DNA from: Desulfurobacterium sp. TC5-1
GTDB taxonomy: Bacteria; Aquificota; Aquificia; Desulfurobacteriales; Desulfurobacteriaceae
Direction of reading: 5' to 3'
Length of the DNA: 64,000 nucleotides
Assembly: GCF_000421485.1 (NCBI RefSeq)
Contig: NZ_ATXC01000001.1
Coordinates: forward strand, 186,001-250,000
Shown: positions 19,448 through 28,350 of the stretch, piece after piece
How positions within the stretch are numbered: the first letter of the stretch is position 1
Layout: each line of letters starts with the position of its first letter
The notes under the pieces: model-generated
Database searches by the model: none
Told to the model about the DNA's origin: nothing
Seen by the model: the letters and a program-made list of their open reading frames with translations, nothing else
Program-made: the position numbers and the translations under genes

Positions 19448-20791
19448 TTAATAAACTTTCCAGGAAATTATTTTAAAATTTCCGCTTTCGCTGTCTATCT
19501 GGTTTTTAAGTTCGCAATATATATTCTTGTAGAAATCTGGAATACCAAGAGAGGTTCCGTTCGTGCAGTAATTTTCAATGTCGCTATAGGAAAGGCCGCT
19601 TCTATCTTCGCTTCCTGTAAATTGCCATTTGTCAAATGTCGCGTTTCCATCGGCAACGATTACTGAAAAGTTTCTAACGGTTGCTGAAGATCCACTTATA
19701 TCAAAACCACCATTTGTACTAGTTATGCCTTTATCGGCCCAGATAACAAAGTTAACGTCGTTTCTTGTTGTTGCTGTATCGTCTATTAAGTCTCTGTTTA
19801 CATTTATTTCGCCAGGTGTAAGTAAAAAGACGTTTGAGACATTGCTTGTGTTTTGATTACCTGAGATAGATATCCACTGCCCTGTTGTATCAGGGCTTTC
19901 TATTTCTTGCCCTGCGTAAATAAGGATATTGTAGCCGTCATCTGCACCGGAAAAGTCAATAACACTGTTTCTATCAAAGTAAGCAGTATTTCCGGCGATG
20001 ATACTTAAATTAGAAGCACTGCCTACATCTTTCTTAAGGGTTGTATTACGGGTGAACGTAACGTTTTGTTTTGCAGCTATTGTCGTATCAAGGCTGAAAT
20101 TAATTAAGCTTCTATCTAAAGTAACGTTACTTCCGCAAATAACAATTTTTCCATCACCGTTAACATCAGCAAGATCCTTGAAGCTTATTGTTTCATCTGT
20201 TTCATAATTTCCGTAGTCGCAGATGGATTCTGGAGGATAGAATGATGAAGCGTTAATACTTGACACTTTTGGAAGATCTAAAATGTTTGATTTTATTATT
20301 TGAAATCCAGAAGATGTGAGAGCAGATTCTGTAGAAGGGTCTATTGCTTTAACTCCAACTACAGCGTCACTCCAACTTCCAGAACCTGTATCTTTAAAGG
20401 TATTTATAGTTAAATCACCGTTTATTGCAAATGGGTAAAAAGTACTTTCCCTTTTGATAAGAACTATGATTTTTCTTGAAACCGTTTTAAGGTTCCCTAC
20501 GGAAGTTAACTCTATAGTGTTGTTAACATTTTTTACAATTGTTACCATAAAGTCTGCATTTCCAAGTGTTCCGTTAATTATTGTTGGGAACACGTTTCCG
20601 CCGCTTTTAAGCCATGCAAGGCCCGTTTCCGCTCCACTTTCTGCAGCTTTAAGTGCGATAACGGCATCTTTAGTTTCTTTTGTTCCTTTTGTTTCTCTAT
20701 TTATTAGGTAAGATGTTACACCCCCAATAACAGAAAGAATAGCAATCACACCAAGAGTCACTTCGAGAACAAGGGCTTTCCTTTTTTTCAT
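19448..20791 (-). CDS. PilX-like minor pilin, large paralogue 2
   Basis: 447 residues. The signal is M-K-K-R-K-A then L-V-L-E-V-T-L-G, so the -1 position is Ala rather than Gly and a Glu lies at +4. The PilX-type A-A-E-S-G-A-E-T-G-L-A-W-L follows. A calcium-loop-like D-V-N-G-D-G is near residues 209-214. The C-terminal 65 residues closely match paralogue 3 (F-D-K-W-Q-F, S-G-L-S-Y, C-E-L-K-N-Q-I, W-K-V-Y). GGGGAA lies before the ATG. Paralogues 2 and 3 look like a tandem duplication. Confidence 0.8.
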   Translation of the reverse strand: MKKRKALVLEVTLGVIAILSVIGGVTSYLINRETKGTKETKDAVIALKAAESGAETGLAWLKSGGNVFPTIINGTLGNADFMVTIVKNVNNTIELTSVGNLKTVSRKIIVLIKRESTFYPFAINGDLTINTFKDTGSGSWSDAVVGVKAIDPSTESALTSSGFQIIKSNILDLPKVSSINASSFYPPESICDYGNYETDETISFKDLADVNGDGKIVICGSNVTLDRSLINFSLDTTIAAKQNVTFTRNTTLKKDVGSASNLSIIAGNTAYFDRNSVIDFSGADDGYNILIYAGQEIESPDTTGQWISISGNQNTSNVSNVFLLTPGEINVNRDLIDDTATTRNDVNFVIWADKGITSTNGGFDISGSSATVRNFSVIVADGNATFDKWQFTGSEDRSGLSYSDIENYCTNGTSLGIPDFYKNIYCELKNQIDSESGNFKIISWKVY

Positions 20792-20860
20792 TTTTTTCCC
20801 CGAAAGCAGTTTTACTTTTATTAATTAATATATAACCCCTCACATCGTGGAAGTAAAATA

Positions 20861-22459
20861 TTAATAAACTTTCCAGCTGTTGATTTTGACACTTTGGAAT
20901 GCTTGAGTTTCAATTAGGTTTTTCAGTTCACATATAAAATCTGCTACCGGACTGTTGATTGAGCTTGTGTAGTTGCACCACTTAACTATTTCATCATAGT
21001 TTAATCCACTTCTATATTCTCTTCCTGAGAAAAACATATCGCCAAGAGTAAGGTTGCCGGATGTTAAGAAACCAATGTATCTTGTTTCATCTTCTGAATT
21101 AGCAACGTATTTTATGTCACCAACGTTGATATCGCCGTCTGACCACACCAGGAGATCAAGCCATTCTTTTCCACTCACGTTTATAAAGTTTGTATCACCT
21201 ACATCGATACCGTTTTGGGAGATTACGACCACACTGCTTGTAGCATCTGGGTTTGTTGATTCATAACCGGATATATCAAAAAGGTATGTTCCTGAGGAGC
21301 CTTTAAAAGATGTGTCTGTTAGATCGCTTAAAATTTGATCGCCTGCATATACTACAACCTGGTAGTCCTCGCTTTTTCCGGTTAGCTGAACTTCATTATT
21401 AAGATATATATTCCCCTCTTTAGCTATTATTTCTACATTTTTTTCATCACCTGCATACAGGTGAATATCGTTGTTTATGTTGATGTTTCCGCTTTCAGAA
21501 ATTAAACTTAGGTTCACAGTATCAATATCTCCTATTGCTGCATCAATGTTAATGTCGTTTTCTGCCTGAAGAACCAGAGGAAGGGCTACAGAACTTGCAG
21601 ATATAGGTTCCGGAACTGTAATGCTGCCACTGGTGTTACATATAACTATTCTGCCATCTCCATTTGTATCTGTTACCGGGACATCTGTTCCACCTGAAAT
21701 AACAGCAGTGAGTTTGGAAGTTTTTGGACCCGGACCCGAGGTGGTGGTAGTATATACTTGAGTTACACCATCAATATCACAGGTGTATGAGGGGAGCGTA
21801 ACGTTTGCATCCCCTACGGAAGGGATAAATGCGTCGCTGTTATCTTGAGTAAGAGGTGTCAAGTTAGCCTCTGCCTCGGGTGTGATAGTTCCGTTTGGTC
21901 CAACGGCAAAGGTAACGTTCCAGCTTGAAGCATCAATGGTAGAGTTGAATGTGGGACAGAAATCGAATCCGGTTCCTGTCCAGAATACAGTTTGGTTTGT
22001 CCATACTCTTGAGCCTGGACGTCCTAAGTTGTCAAAGTTACATATTGTTAGTGTTCCAGCCGCGGCGAAAGATTTTATTTCGCCGCTTTCTTTCTCAGCG
22101 TTGATGATAATGGTTCTGTGATTACCGTTAAATGTTCCTACTGATGTTATCGTGTAGGTACCGTTTGCATTTTCTTTAATTATTGTAGTGTAGTTTCCGT
22201 TGGTGATGTTTCCGGTTATCTGGTAGGTGGAAGGGTCTATTTGTGTTAAGGTATTAAGGTCATTTTGCTTTATGTGGGAAAGAGCAATTTCAGCGCCGGA
22301 TTCAGCAATTCTCAAAGCCGATGTGGATTCTTTTGTGCTTTTTGTTCCGGAGGTCTCCTTGCTTATAAGGTAGGTCGCTATTCCACCTGCTATTGATAAG
22401 ACTGTTATAACTCCCAGAGTTGTTATAAGTACAAACCCTTTTCTTATACGCTTTTTCAT
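20861..22459 (-). CDS. PilX-like minor pilin, large paralogue 1
   Basis: 532 residues, the longest and most divergent of the three. The signal is M-K-K-R-I-R-K-G then F-V-L-I-T-T-L-G, without Glu+5. I-A-E-S-G-A-E-I-A-L follows the helix. A D-T-N-G-D-G loop is near 264-269. The middle has repeated strand-like I-N-I/L-N-N segments that resemble a beta-solenoid, and the tail keeps S-G-L-N-Y, C-E-L-K-N and W-K-V-Y. AGGAGA precedes the ATG. The length is well above the usual 170-200 residues of PilX, so these are PilX-like only at the N-terminus. Confidence 0.8.
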   Translation of the reverse strand: MKKRIRKGFVLITTLGVITVLSIAGGIATYLISKETSGTKSTKESTSALRIAESGAEIALSHIKQNDLNTLTQIDPSTYQITGNITNGNYTTIIKENANGTYTITSVGTFNGNHRTIIINAEKESGEIKSFAAAGTLTICNFDNLGRPGSRVWTNQTVFWTGTGFDFCPTFNSTIDASSWNVTFAVGPNGTITPEAEANLTPLTQDNSDAFIPSVGDANVTLPSYTCDIDGVTQVYTTTTSGPGPKTSKLTAVISGGTDVPVTDTNGDGRIVICNTSGSITVPEPISASSVALPLVLQAENDINIDAAIGDIDTVNLSLISESGNININNDIHLYAGDEKNVEIIAKEGNIYLNNEVQLTGKSEDYQVVVYAGDQILSDLTDTSFKGSSGTYLFDISGYESTNPDATSSVVVISQNGIDVGDTNFINVSGKEWLDLLVWSDGDINVGDIKYVANSEDETRYIGFLTSGNLTLGDMFFSGREYRSGLNYDEIVKWCNYTSSINSPVADFICELKNLIETQAFQSVKINSWKVY

Positions 22460-22482
22460 GGTCTTCTCCTGAAATGCCGGGT

Positions 22483-23055
22483 TTACCAGTTCCTGCAGAT
22501 TACTTCATCACCAATTGTGAAGCTTTTATCTTTTACTTTTCCAGATATAGTGTATGAAACGGTATGATTTGTAGAATCAACAGTAACGTTGAATGTATCT
22601 ACTGTTACGATATTACTGTCGAACATGGATGCACCAGTACCTGTTCCTGTAGCATTCTGGTAAACCCTTCTTATGATATTGTTGCTGTTTAAGTAATATT
22701 CAATTTTATATTTACATACCGGATTTGCGGTACTCCATGTTTGATTGTCACAATTGTTCGCAGTATCTGTATAGTCTATATAGTATATAGTTAGTGGATC
22801 GGTAGCACTTCCGTTTCCACTAACAGGTGTTATTCCTGCGGCGGCCACACCTCCATATCCTGCTTTTCTTAAATCTGAATCTATGATTTCTACAACATTA
22901 AATACAGATATGTTGCCTCTGGAGGTTTTCATGGTCGTATCAAGCTGCTTGTATCCATAAGAGAAAAAAATAACAGCAGCAGCCATAATGATGATGCCTA
23001 TCACCATGGCTACTACAACTTCTAAGAGTGTAAATCCTGACCTTGAAGTTTTCAT
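22483..23055 (-). CDS. PilW-like minor pilin
   Basis: 190 residues with a canonical type IV prepilin start: M-K-T-S-R-S-G then F-T-L-L-E-V-V-V-A, Glu at +5. The I-I-D-S-D-L-R-K-A-G-Y-G-G segment after the helix is characteristic of PilW-type proteins. Its start overlaps the stop of the PilV-like gene by one base. It ends with C-R-N-W. Predicted inner-membrane minor pilin that joins the pilus-priming complex. Confidence 0.82.
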   Translation of the reverse strand: MKTSRSGFTLLEVVVAMVIGIIIMAAAVIFFSYGYKQLDTTMKTSRGNISVFNVVEIIDSDLRKAGYGGVAAAGITPVSGNGSATDPLTIYYIDYTDTANNCDNQTWSTANPVCKYKIEYYLNSNNIIRRVYQNATGTGTGASMFDSNIVTVDTFNVTVDSTNHTVSYTISGKVKDKSFTIGDEVICRNW

Positions 23056-23447
23056 TACCAGTTTCCTTTTATATATTCTAATGTAACATTTCCGTGGTAG
23101 TTTTGGTATGAAAAATTGCTGATTACCTTTATCTTTTTGGTATTTGGATCCACTCCATTGTCAACTATCCATTCGATATTGGCATCACCGCTGAATCCAT
23201 CACAGCATGTATAAGGATCGTTGTCACAGGTCTCATCAGTTCCTACAGTTAGGCAGGGATCAGTATAGTTGAGGCTTGCAAGGTGTTCAAGAACTTTGTT
23301 GGCTTTATAAAGAGCTGCTTCTCTTTCCTGGTTTATTTTTGAGTATTTAATGTTAAATATAATAAGCATACCTATTCCGAGTATTGCGATAGCAAATATA
23401 GCCATTGCTATTAAAGTTTCAACGACAGTAAAACCTTCCTTTTTCAA
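23055..23447 (-). CDS. PilV-like minor pilin
   Basis: 130 residues. Prepilin signal M-K-K-E-G then F-T-V-V-E-T-L-I-A-M, Glu at +5, followed by a hydrophobic helix and an A-L-Y-K-A-N-K segment as in PilV/GspI proteins. Four cysteines cluster in the middle and may form disulfides. Ends with G-N-W. Translationally coupled to the PilW-like gene and 1 nt after the FimT-like gene. Confidence 0.8.
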   Translation of the reverse strand: MKKEGFTVVETLIAMAIFAIAILGIGMLIIFNIKYSKINQEREAALYKANKVLEHLASLNYTDPCLTVGTDETCDNDPYTCCDGFSGDANIEWIVDNGVDPNTKKIKVISNFSYQNYHGNVTLEYIKGNW

Positions 23448-23448
23448 T

Positions 23449-23928
23449 TTATAACCTCTGCAAATAGATTCTTCCGCTCGTTTGATTTACGGTTATTCTA
23501 TAAGATATTCCATATCCGGAAATGTCAATGTGCCCGCTCGGATAAAGGAGTTTATTCCTTTTAAAAGCAACGATAGGTAAAGCTGTTGGAAGAGTGCCAT
23601 TAAAATCGTCTGTTATAGAAAGACTAAAAACAGGTGTTAGCGTTATTTCACTGGGGAGAGAGACCTGTTTTATCAATACAGGGGTGGCACCGGAACCGTA
23701 AGGAGCAGCTATGTAATAAGCGTTGGTATCAAAAGCTACAGCACTTCCACCTTTTTCCATTGCAAGGCTCTGTGCCCACATTAAGTCAGAAGTAAGTTCT
23801 TCTGCAGTTTGCTTAACTTTAATTTGGTGTATCCATGTACTTATTCGAGGAACTGCTATAGCTGATAAAACTGCCACTATAGCAATGGCCACAATTAATT
23901 CAGTAAGGGTAAATCCTCTGTTTTTCAT
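23449..23928 (-). CDS. FimT/GspH-like minor pilin
   Basis: 159 residues. Prepilin signal M-K-N-R-G then F-T-L-T-E-L-I-V-A-I-A-I, Glu at +5. The following T-A-E-E-L-T-S-D-L-M-W-A-Q-S-L-A-M-E segment is the GspH/FimT hallmark, and a beta-rich C-terminus follows. First gene of a six-gene minor-pilin operon. TATAAT-like hexamers on the minus strand near 23985-24000 may include its promoter. No pilus motor or major pilin gene is nearby. Confidence 0.85.
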   Translation of the reverse strand: MKNRGFTLTELIVAIAIVAVLSAIAVPRISTWIHQIKVKQTAEELTSDLMWAQSLAMEKGGSAVAFDTNAYYIAAPYGSGATPVLIKQVSLPSEITLTPVFSLSITDDFNGTLPTALPIVAFKRNKLLYPSGHIDISGYGISYRITVNQTSGRIYLQRL

Positions 23929-24011
23929 TTTCTTATCCCGTGTTCTTTTTATGCATTTTATTCTCTATACTGAGGTTAATTAGTTCTATTATATATTATA
24001 CTCTATACTTC

Positions 24012-24037
24012 ATATCTGGAGAAAATATCTGGAGAAA
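24012..24037 (+). repeat. 13-bp perfect tandem duplication
   Basis: The 13-mer ATATCTGGAGAAA occurs twice in tandem (24012-24024 and 24025-24037) at the 5' end of the decayed PadR-like gene. It looks like a local slippage duplication. Confidence 0.85.
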
Positions 24038-24295
24038 TGTACGGATACGCTATAAGAAAAAAAAACCTTCGAAAGTCTAATATTCCGGAAAGTTAGTTCC
24101 GAGTTAGGGTTTCTATACGACATGCTGAAGAGTCTGTAGAAATAGGGACTGATTGAAAATTTCTGGATTATGGATGTAAGATTGGGAAAGTGTTACAGGC
24201 TTACGGAGCTGGGAAGAGAAGTTCTGAAAGAGTTAAAGGATGGGATAACTCTCCTGAAAGGAGTAATTGAAAACCTTGAGGAGGTGGAAAAATGA
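24037..24295 (+). pseudogene. Decayed PadR-family transcriptional regulator
   Basis: Three segments together read as a PadR-type winged helix: M-Y-G-Y-A-I-R-K from 24037; F-L-Y-D-M-L-K-S-L from 24110 in another frame; then, after two TAG codons (24137 and 24143), G-L-I-E-N-F-W and Y-R-L-T-E-L-G-R-E-V-L-K-E-L to TGA at 24293-24295. So there is at least one frameshift plus two nonsense codons. Its stop overlaps the ATG of the SdpI-like gene. That suggests it once regulated that gene, as autorepressor and immunity-type membrane genes often pair. Confidence 0.75.
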
Positions 24296-25092
24296 ACTAC
24301 CAGATTAATTATCAGATTGCCGTTTCCATCCTTTCCATACTGATGGGTGTACTGCTCTACGCTTTCAGAAACACTCCCAATCCGTACATAGGTATAAGGA
24401 TAGGGTACACGTACCTTTCAAAGGAAGCCTGGAGGAGGGCGAACACTTTCGCCGGTATTTACTGTATGGTATCCGGTTTTGTCCTCCTCGCAGTATCTCT
24501 AATCTTTCATCCTTCCAGATCCGTCTTTCTGGCGATAATCCTGATTCTGGCTGCAGTACTCGCAGTTCAGAGCTACAGAATAGCAAAGGAAACCTACAAA
24601 AGGGAAGACCTGAAAACTCATGTAAGTGCTGCGAGACTGAAAAAGATGGAAGCAAAATCCGCAGACGTGAACCTGTATCTGCTCGTCCAGCTAATTCCCG
24701 TCGTTGTTTACCTGATTCTCGCTTTGGCTCTGTGGAATAAACTTCCGGATACCGTTGCGATACACTTCAATGCGAGCGGTAGACCTAACGGTTACGCCAG
24801 CAAGTTCTCCGGAGCTCTCGCAATTCCACTCACTGTTATGGCTATAGTTCCGGTGATTACGGCAGTGTCCTTAAAGGAGCCGATGCTCGTCCGCTATCCG
24901 AAGGGAAGTCAGGTAGCAGTCTTTAAAGTTCTCACGGGTGTGCAGTTTATCGTTGCAATTGCTGTAACGCTTGCTCTGCTCTACAATGCGGGTATGATCT
25001 CAGGCAATTCAATTGTATTGTTCGTAACCTGTTTTATCGTATTGCTGATAGTCTGGATAGCATGGGTTTGGCGCTGCGAGGTGAATGCGTGA
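24292..25092 (+). CDS. SdpI/YhfL-like membrane protein with DUF1648
   Basis: 266 residues. The N-terminal SdpI-like part has N-P-Y-I-G-I-R-I-G-Y-T and S-K-E-A-W-R-R-A-N, and the C-terminal DUF1648-like part has V-A-I-H-F-N-A-S-G-R-P-N-G-Y-A. About seven hydrophobic segments are visible. The Bacillus SdpI homologue protects cells from the SdpC toxin; whether this protein does so is unknown. GGAGG lies 5-9 nt before the ATG. Codon use appears richer in C and G than in neighbours, and it follows a dead regulator, so recent transfer is plausible. Confidence 0.8.
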   Translation: MNYQINYQIAVSILSILMGVLLYAFRNTPNPYIGIRIGYTYLSKEAWRRANTFAGIYCMVSGFVLLAVSLIFHPSRSVFLAIILILAAVLAVQSYRIAKETYKREDLKTHVSAARLKKMEAKSADVNLYLLVQLIPVVVYLILALALWNKLPDTVAIHFNASGRPNGYASKFSGALAIPLTVMAIVPVITAVSLKEPMLVRYPKGSQVAVFKVLTGVQFIVAIAVTLALLYNAGMISGNSIVLFVTCFIVLLIVWIAWVWRCEVNA

Positions 25093-25249
25093 TTTTGCAA
25101 CTTTTCATTTTTAATCCACCTATTAACTAATTAGATGTAAATAATCTTATTAGCAATGGTTCGGTGATTAGCAAAATTTTCCTTGTCTATAGTTTTGCCT
25201 AAAATTTGTTTAAGTCAGGCCAAGTATCTAAAAAGTTGTTTTAAATTTC

Positions 25250-25278
25250 TTGACAATTTCATTCAAAAATCTTAAATT
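25250..25278 (+). promoter_or_regulatory. Sigma-70-type promoter of the hspR-like gene
   Basis: TTGACA (25250-25255) and TAAATT (25273-25278) are separated by 17 bp, 23 bp upstream of the MerR-like gene. A partial TTGA...TCAA dyad overlaps the -35 region but has the wrong spacing for a canonical HAIR element. Confidence 0.7.
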
Positions 25279-25301
25279 AACAATCAGAAGGAGGCGGTGA
25301 G

Positions 25302-25673
25302 ATGAAGGATGAACATACACCGGTGTATATGATAAGTGTTGTGGCTAAGCTTGTTGGAGTTCATCCCCAAACTTTGAGGTTCTATGAGAATGAGGGACTT
25401 TTAAAACCTTCAAGGACGGAAGGTAAAACAAGGCTTTATTCTGAGGCGGACCTTAAACGGGTGAAGCGTATAGTTGCTCTTACTCGAGATAGAGGTGTTA
25501 ATGTAGCGGGCGTTGAACTTATTCTTAATATGGAAGATGAGCTTAACCGTTTATTTGAACTTCTCTCTCAGCTTCTTGATGAAACGTTAAAACAGGCGTT
25601 TGTTGAACGTCTTGAAGAGGAAGATTTTAAAGAGCTTAACGTGAAAAAGCTTATAGAGATTCTCTCTGAATAA
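25302..25673 (+). CDS. hspR: MerR-family regulator, HspR-like
   Basis: 123 residues. The MerR winged helix begins Y-M-I-S-V-V-A-K-L-V-G-V-H-P-Q-T-L-R-F-Y-E-N-E-G-L, close to HspR heat-shock repressors, followed by R-L-Y-S-E-A-D-L and a short dimerisation helix. There are no effector-site cysteines, which argues against a metal sensor. GGAGGCGG precedes the ATG. The Clp ATPase gene lies 75 nt downstream, a classic HspR target, so it probably represses its own operon. Confidence 0.8.
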   Translation: MKDEHTPVYMISVVAKLVGVHPQTLRFYENEGLLKPSRTEGKTRLYSEADLKRVKRIVALTRDRGVNVAGVELILNMEDELNRLFELLSQLLDETLKQAFVERLEEEDFKELNVKKLIEILSE

Positions 25674-25748
25674 CTTGTGTGGGCGGCTTTGGCTGCCTGA
25701 ACTGTAATGCGACAAATAAGAAAAAATTTTTCTACAGGGAGGTAGATT

Positions 25749-28301
25749 ATGAACATCTGGGATCTTTTAAGTGGAAGGGCAAAAGATTCTATTATGCTTT
25801 CTCAGGAAATTGCAAGACAACTTGGCGAGAGGTATGTTGATACAGAACATCTGCTGCTTGCTCTTGTTGAACTTCCAGGTTCACCTGTTATGGACATTTT
25901 TACCATAGCTGGTTATGACCCGATAAAGGTTAAGAAGTTTATAAGAGAACATGTTGATAGGCTTGGAAGACTTGGACTCTCTACCGGTTACACCGGATAT
26001 GAAGAGATTTACATTACGCCGACTCTTAAGAAAGTTCTCGATTCAGCAATAGATGAAGCGAGAAATATGAAAGCAAGAAACGTGGATGTTGAACATCTTT
26101 TCCTTGCACTGTTTAATGTTCCTGAGGGAATGGCTGCCAGAATTTTGAACAAGCTTGGTATAACCAAAGATGAAGCTGTTAAGGCGGTTGAAAAGTATAG
26201 ATCTGGTAAGAAGAAACTCTCCAGGGATATTACTGGAAAGAAAGGTGGAAAGCAGCTTCCAGAAATTCTCCGCAAATACGCTATTGATCTCACAGGACTT
26301 GCAGAAGAGGGTAAACTTGACCCCGTGATTGATAGAGAAACAGAGATGAAAAGGGTTATTCAGATTCTTTCAAGGAGGACAAAGAACAACCCTGTTCTTG
26401 TAGGTCCTGCTGGTGTTGGTAAGACCGCAATTGTTGAAGGTGTCGCTCAAAAAATTGTTAACGGTGAAGTGCCTGACGATTTGAAAGATAAAAGGATAGT
26501 TGCACTTGATATGGCGGCGCTTGTTGCTGGAACAAAGTACCGTGGTGAATTTGAAGAGAGACTCAAGCAGGTGCTTGATGCTGTTAAAAATGAAGGCAAC
26601 ATTATTCTCTTTATCGATGAGCTTCATACAGTTATTGGCGCTGGTGCTGCAGAGGGTTCCATGGATGCAGCTAACATTATGAAACCGGCACTTGCAAGGG
26701 GTGAGTTTAGGGTTATAGGCGCTACAACAACCGATGAATACAGAAAGCATATAGAAAAAGACCCTGCCCTTGAGAGGAGATTTGCACCGGTTTGGGTTGA
26801 CGAGCCGGATGTGGATACTGCAATTCTTATGCTTAAGGGTTTAAGACCAAAACTTGAAGAGCACCATAAGGTTAAGATAACCGATGAAGCTATAGAGGCA
26901 GCTGTTAAGCTTTCTAAAAAGTACATTCAGGGAAGATATCTGCCTGACAAGGCTATAGATGTTCTTGATGAGGCGTGTGCAAGGAAGAGAATTCAGGCTA
27001 CTTATGTTTCACCTGAAATGCACGAGCTTAAGGAAAAGCTCCATGAGCTGAGAGCAGAGCTTGATGAAGCTGTTAAGAAAGAAGAGTTTGACAAGGCTGC
27101 AAAGCTCAAGGCTGAAATTAAGAAGATAGAAGAGAAGATCAAGGAGCTTGAAGAGAAGCAGGCCAAGATGAAAGAGGAGTCAAAAGGCGACAGGCCTGTT
27201 GTAACGGCAGAAGACATTGCAGAAGTTATCTCTGAAATGACAGGTATCCCTGCTTCAAAGCTTCAGGAAGAAGAGATACAAAAACTCTTAAGAATGGAGA
27301 AAGAGCTTCACGAAAGAGTTATTGGCCAGGAGAGAGCTATAAAGGCCATTTCAGAAGCTATAAGAAGGGCAAGAGCGGGACTTCAGCCTGCAAACAGGCC
27401 GCTTGGAAGCTTCCTCTTCCTTGGACCGACGGGTGTTGGTAAGACAGAGCTTGCGAAAACACTTGCAGAGTATCTCTTTGGCGATGAGACGGCAATTATA
27501 AGACTTGACATGTCTGAGTACATGGAAAAGCATGCAGTTTCAAAACTTATCGGTGCACCTCCGGGATATGTTGGTTACGATGAAGGCGGTCAGCTTACAG
27601 AAGCTGTTAGAAGGAAACCTTACAGTGTTATTCTTCTTGACGAGATTGAGAAAGCCCATCCAGATGTGTTTAACATCCTTCTTCAGATACTTGACGATGG
27701 AAGGCTGACAGATGCAAAGGGTAGAACTGTAGATTTCAGCAATACAGTGATAATTATGACCTCTAATGTTGGTTCTGAATATTTGATGCACCTTTCTAAA
27801 GAAGAGTTTGAGAAGAATTATGACAAGATTAAAGAGCAGATAATGAACGAGCTTAAGAAGAGGTTTAGGCCTGAATTCCTCAACAGAATTGATGAAATAA
27901 TCATCTTCCATCCGCTTGCAGAGGAAGAGATTAAGCAGATTGTTGACCTGCTTATCAGGCAGCTTAACAGGAGACTTGAAGAGCGGGGTATTAAAATCAG
28001 GCTTACAGAAGAGGCCAAGAAAGAGCTTGCCAGGCGTGGTTATGTTCCTGAGTTTGGCGCAAGACCGCTTAAGAGAACGATACAGAGAGAAGTTGAGACA
28101 CCGCTTTCTGTTGAGATACTGAAGGGCAACGTTCAGGAAGGTGACACCGTTAAGGTTGATTATGATAAGGAAAAAGGTGAATTTACCTTTAGCGTTGAAA
28201 AACCTGAACTTCCAGAGGCTACAAAAGCTGAGATAAAAACAGAAGGTGAAGAAGAGAAGAAAGCTGACGATGGCAAGGAAGAGGGTGAAGATAAAGAGTG
28301 A
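25749..28301 (+). CDS. clpC: ClpC-type AAA+ ATPase
   Basis: 850 residues: a Clp-N double repeat (about 1-150), AAA1 with G-P-A-G-V-G-K-T and the Walker B region F-I-D-E-L-H, a short UVR-type coiled coil (about 420-475), AAA2 with G-P-T-G-V-G-K-T and L-L-D-E-I-E, then a D2-small domain and a charged Glu/Lys tail. The short middle domain fits ClpC rather than ClpB. The usual V-G-F or L-G-F ClpP-docking loop after M-T-S-N-V-G is not seen, so pairing with ClpP is doubtful. Downstream of hspR; GGGAGG before the ATG. Confidence 0.88.
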   Translation: MNIWDLLSGRAKDSIMLSQEIARQLGERYVDTEHLLLALVELPGSPVMDIFTIAGYDPIKVKKFIREHVDRLGRLGLSTGYTGYEEIYITPTLKKVLDSAIDEARNMKARNVDVEHLFLALFNVPEGMAARILNKLGITKDEAVKAVEKYRSGKKKLSRDITGKKGGKQLPEILRKYAIDLTGLAEEGKLDPVIDRETEMKRVIQILSRRTKNNPVLVGPAGVGKTAIVEGVAQKIVNGEVPDDLKDKRIVALDMAALVAGTKYRGEFEERLKQVLDAVKNEGNIILFIDELHTVIGAGAAEGSMDAANIMKPALARGEFRVIGATTTDEYRKHIEKDPALERRFAPVWVDEPDVDTAILMLKGLRPKLEEHHKVKITDEAIEAAVKLSKKYIQGRYLPDKAIDVLDEACARKRIQATYVSPEMHELKEKLHELRAELDEAVKKEEFDKAAKLKAEIKKIEEKIKELEEKQAKMKEESKGDRPVVTAEDIAEVISEMTGIPASKLQEEEIQKLLRMEKELHERVIGQERAIKAISEAIRRARAGLQPANRPLGSFLFLGPTGVGKTELAKTLAEYLFGDETAIIRLDMSEYMEKHAVSKLIGAPPGYVGYDEGGQLTEAVRRKPYSVILLDEIEKAHPDVFNILLQILDDGRLTDAKGRTVDFSNTVIIMTSNVGSEYLMHLSKEEFEKNYDKIKEQIMNELKKRFRPEFLNRIDEIIIFHPLAEEEIKQIVDLLIRQLNRRLEERGIKIRLTEEAKKELARRGYVPEFGARPLKRTIQREVETPLSVEILKGNVQEGDTVKVDYDKEKGEFTFSVEKPELPEATKAEIKTEGEEEKKADDGKEEGEDKE

Positions 28302-28323
28302 TTGACGTTGTTCGTGAAAATTG

Positions 28324-28350
28324 AAAGGGGGCTTTAAAGCCCCCTTTTTT
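28324..28350. terminator. Bidirectional terminator between clpC and hemG
   Basis: A 9-bp stem, AAAGGGGGC (28324-28332) with GCCCCCTTT (28339-28347), has a self-complementary TTTAAA loop and T tracts on both strands. It lies between convergent genes. Confidence 0.92.

Noticed and set aside
17938-24000. Complete type II secretion or pilus assembly locus
   Set aside because: Only minor-pilin genes are present; no ATPase, platform protein, secretin or major pilin.
25245-25275. HAIR-like operator for HspR
   Set aside because: The TTGA...TCAA dyad has 9 nt between the half sites instead of 11 and lacks the flanking bases; not a convincing HAIR element.
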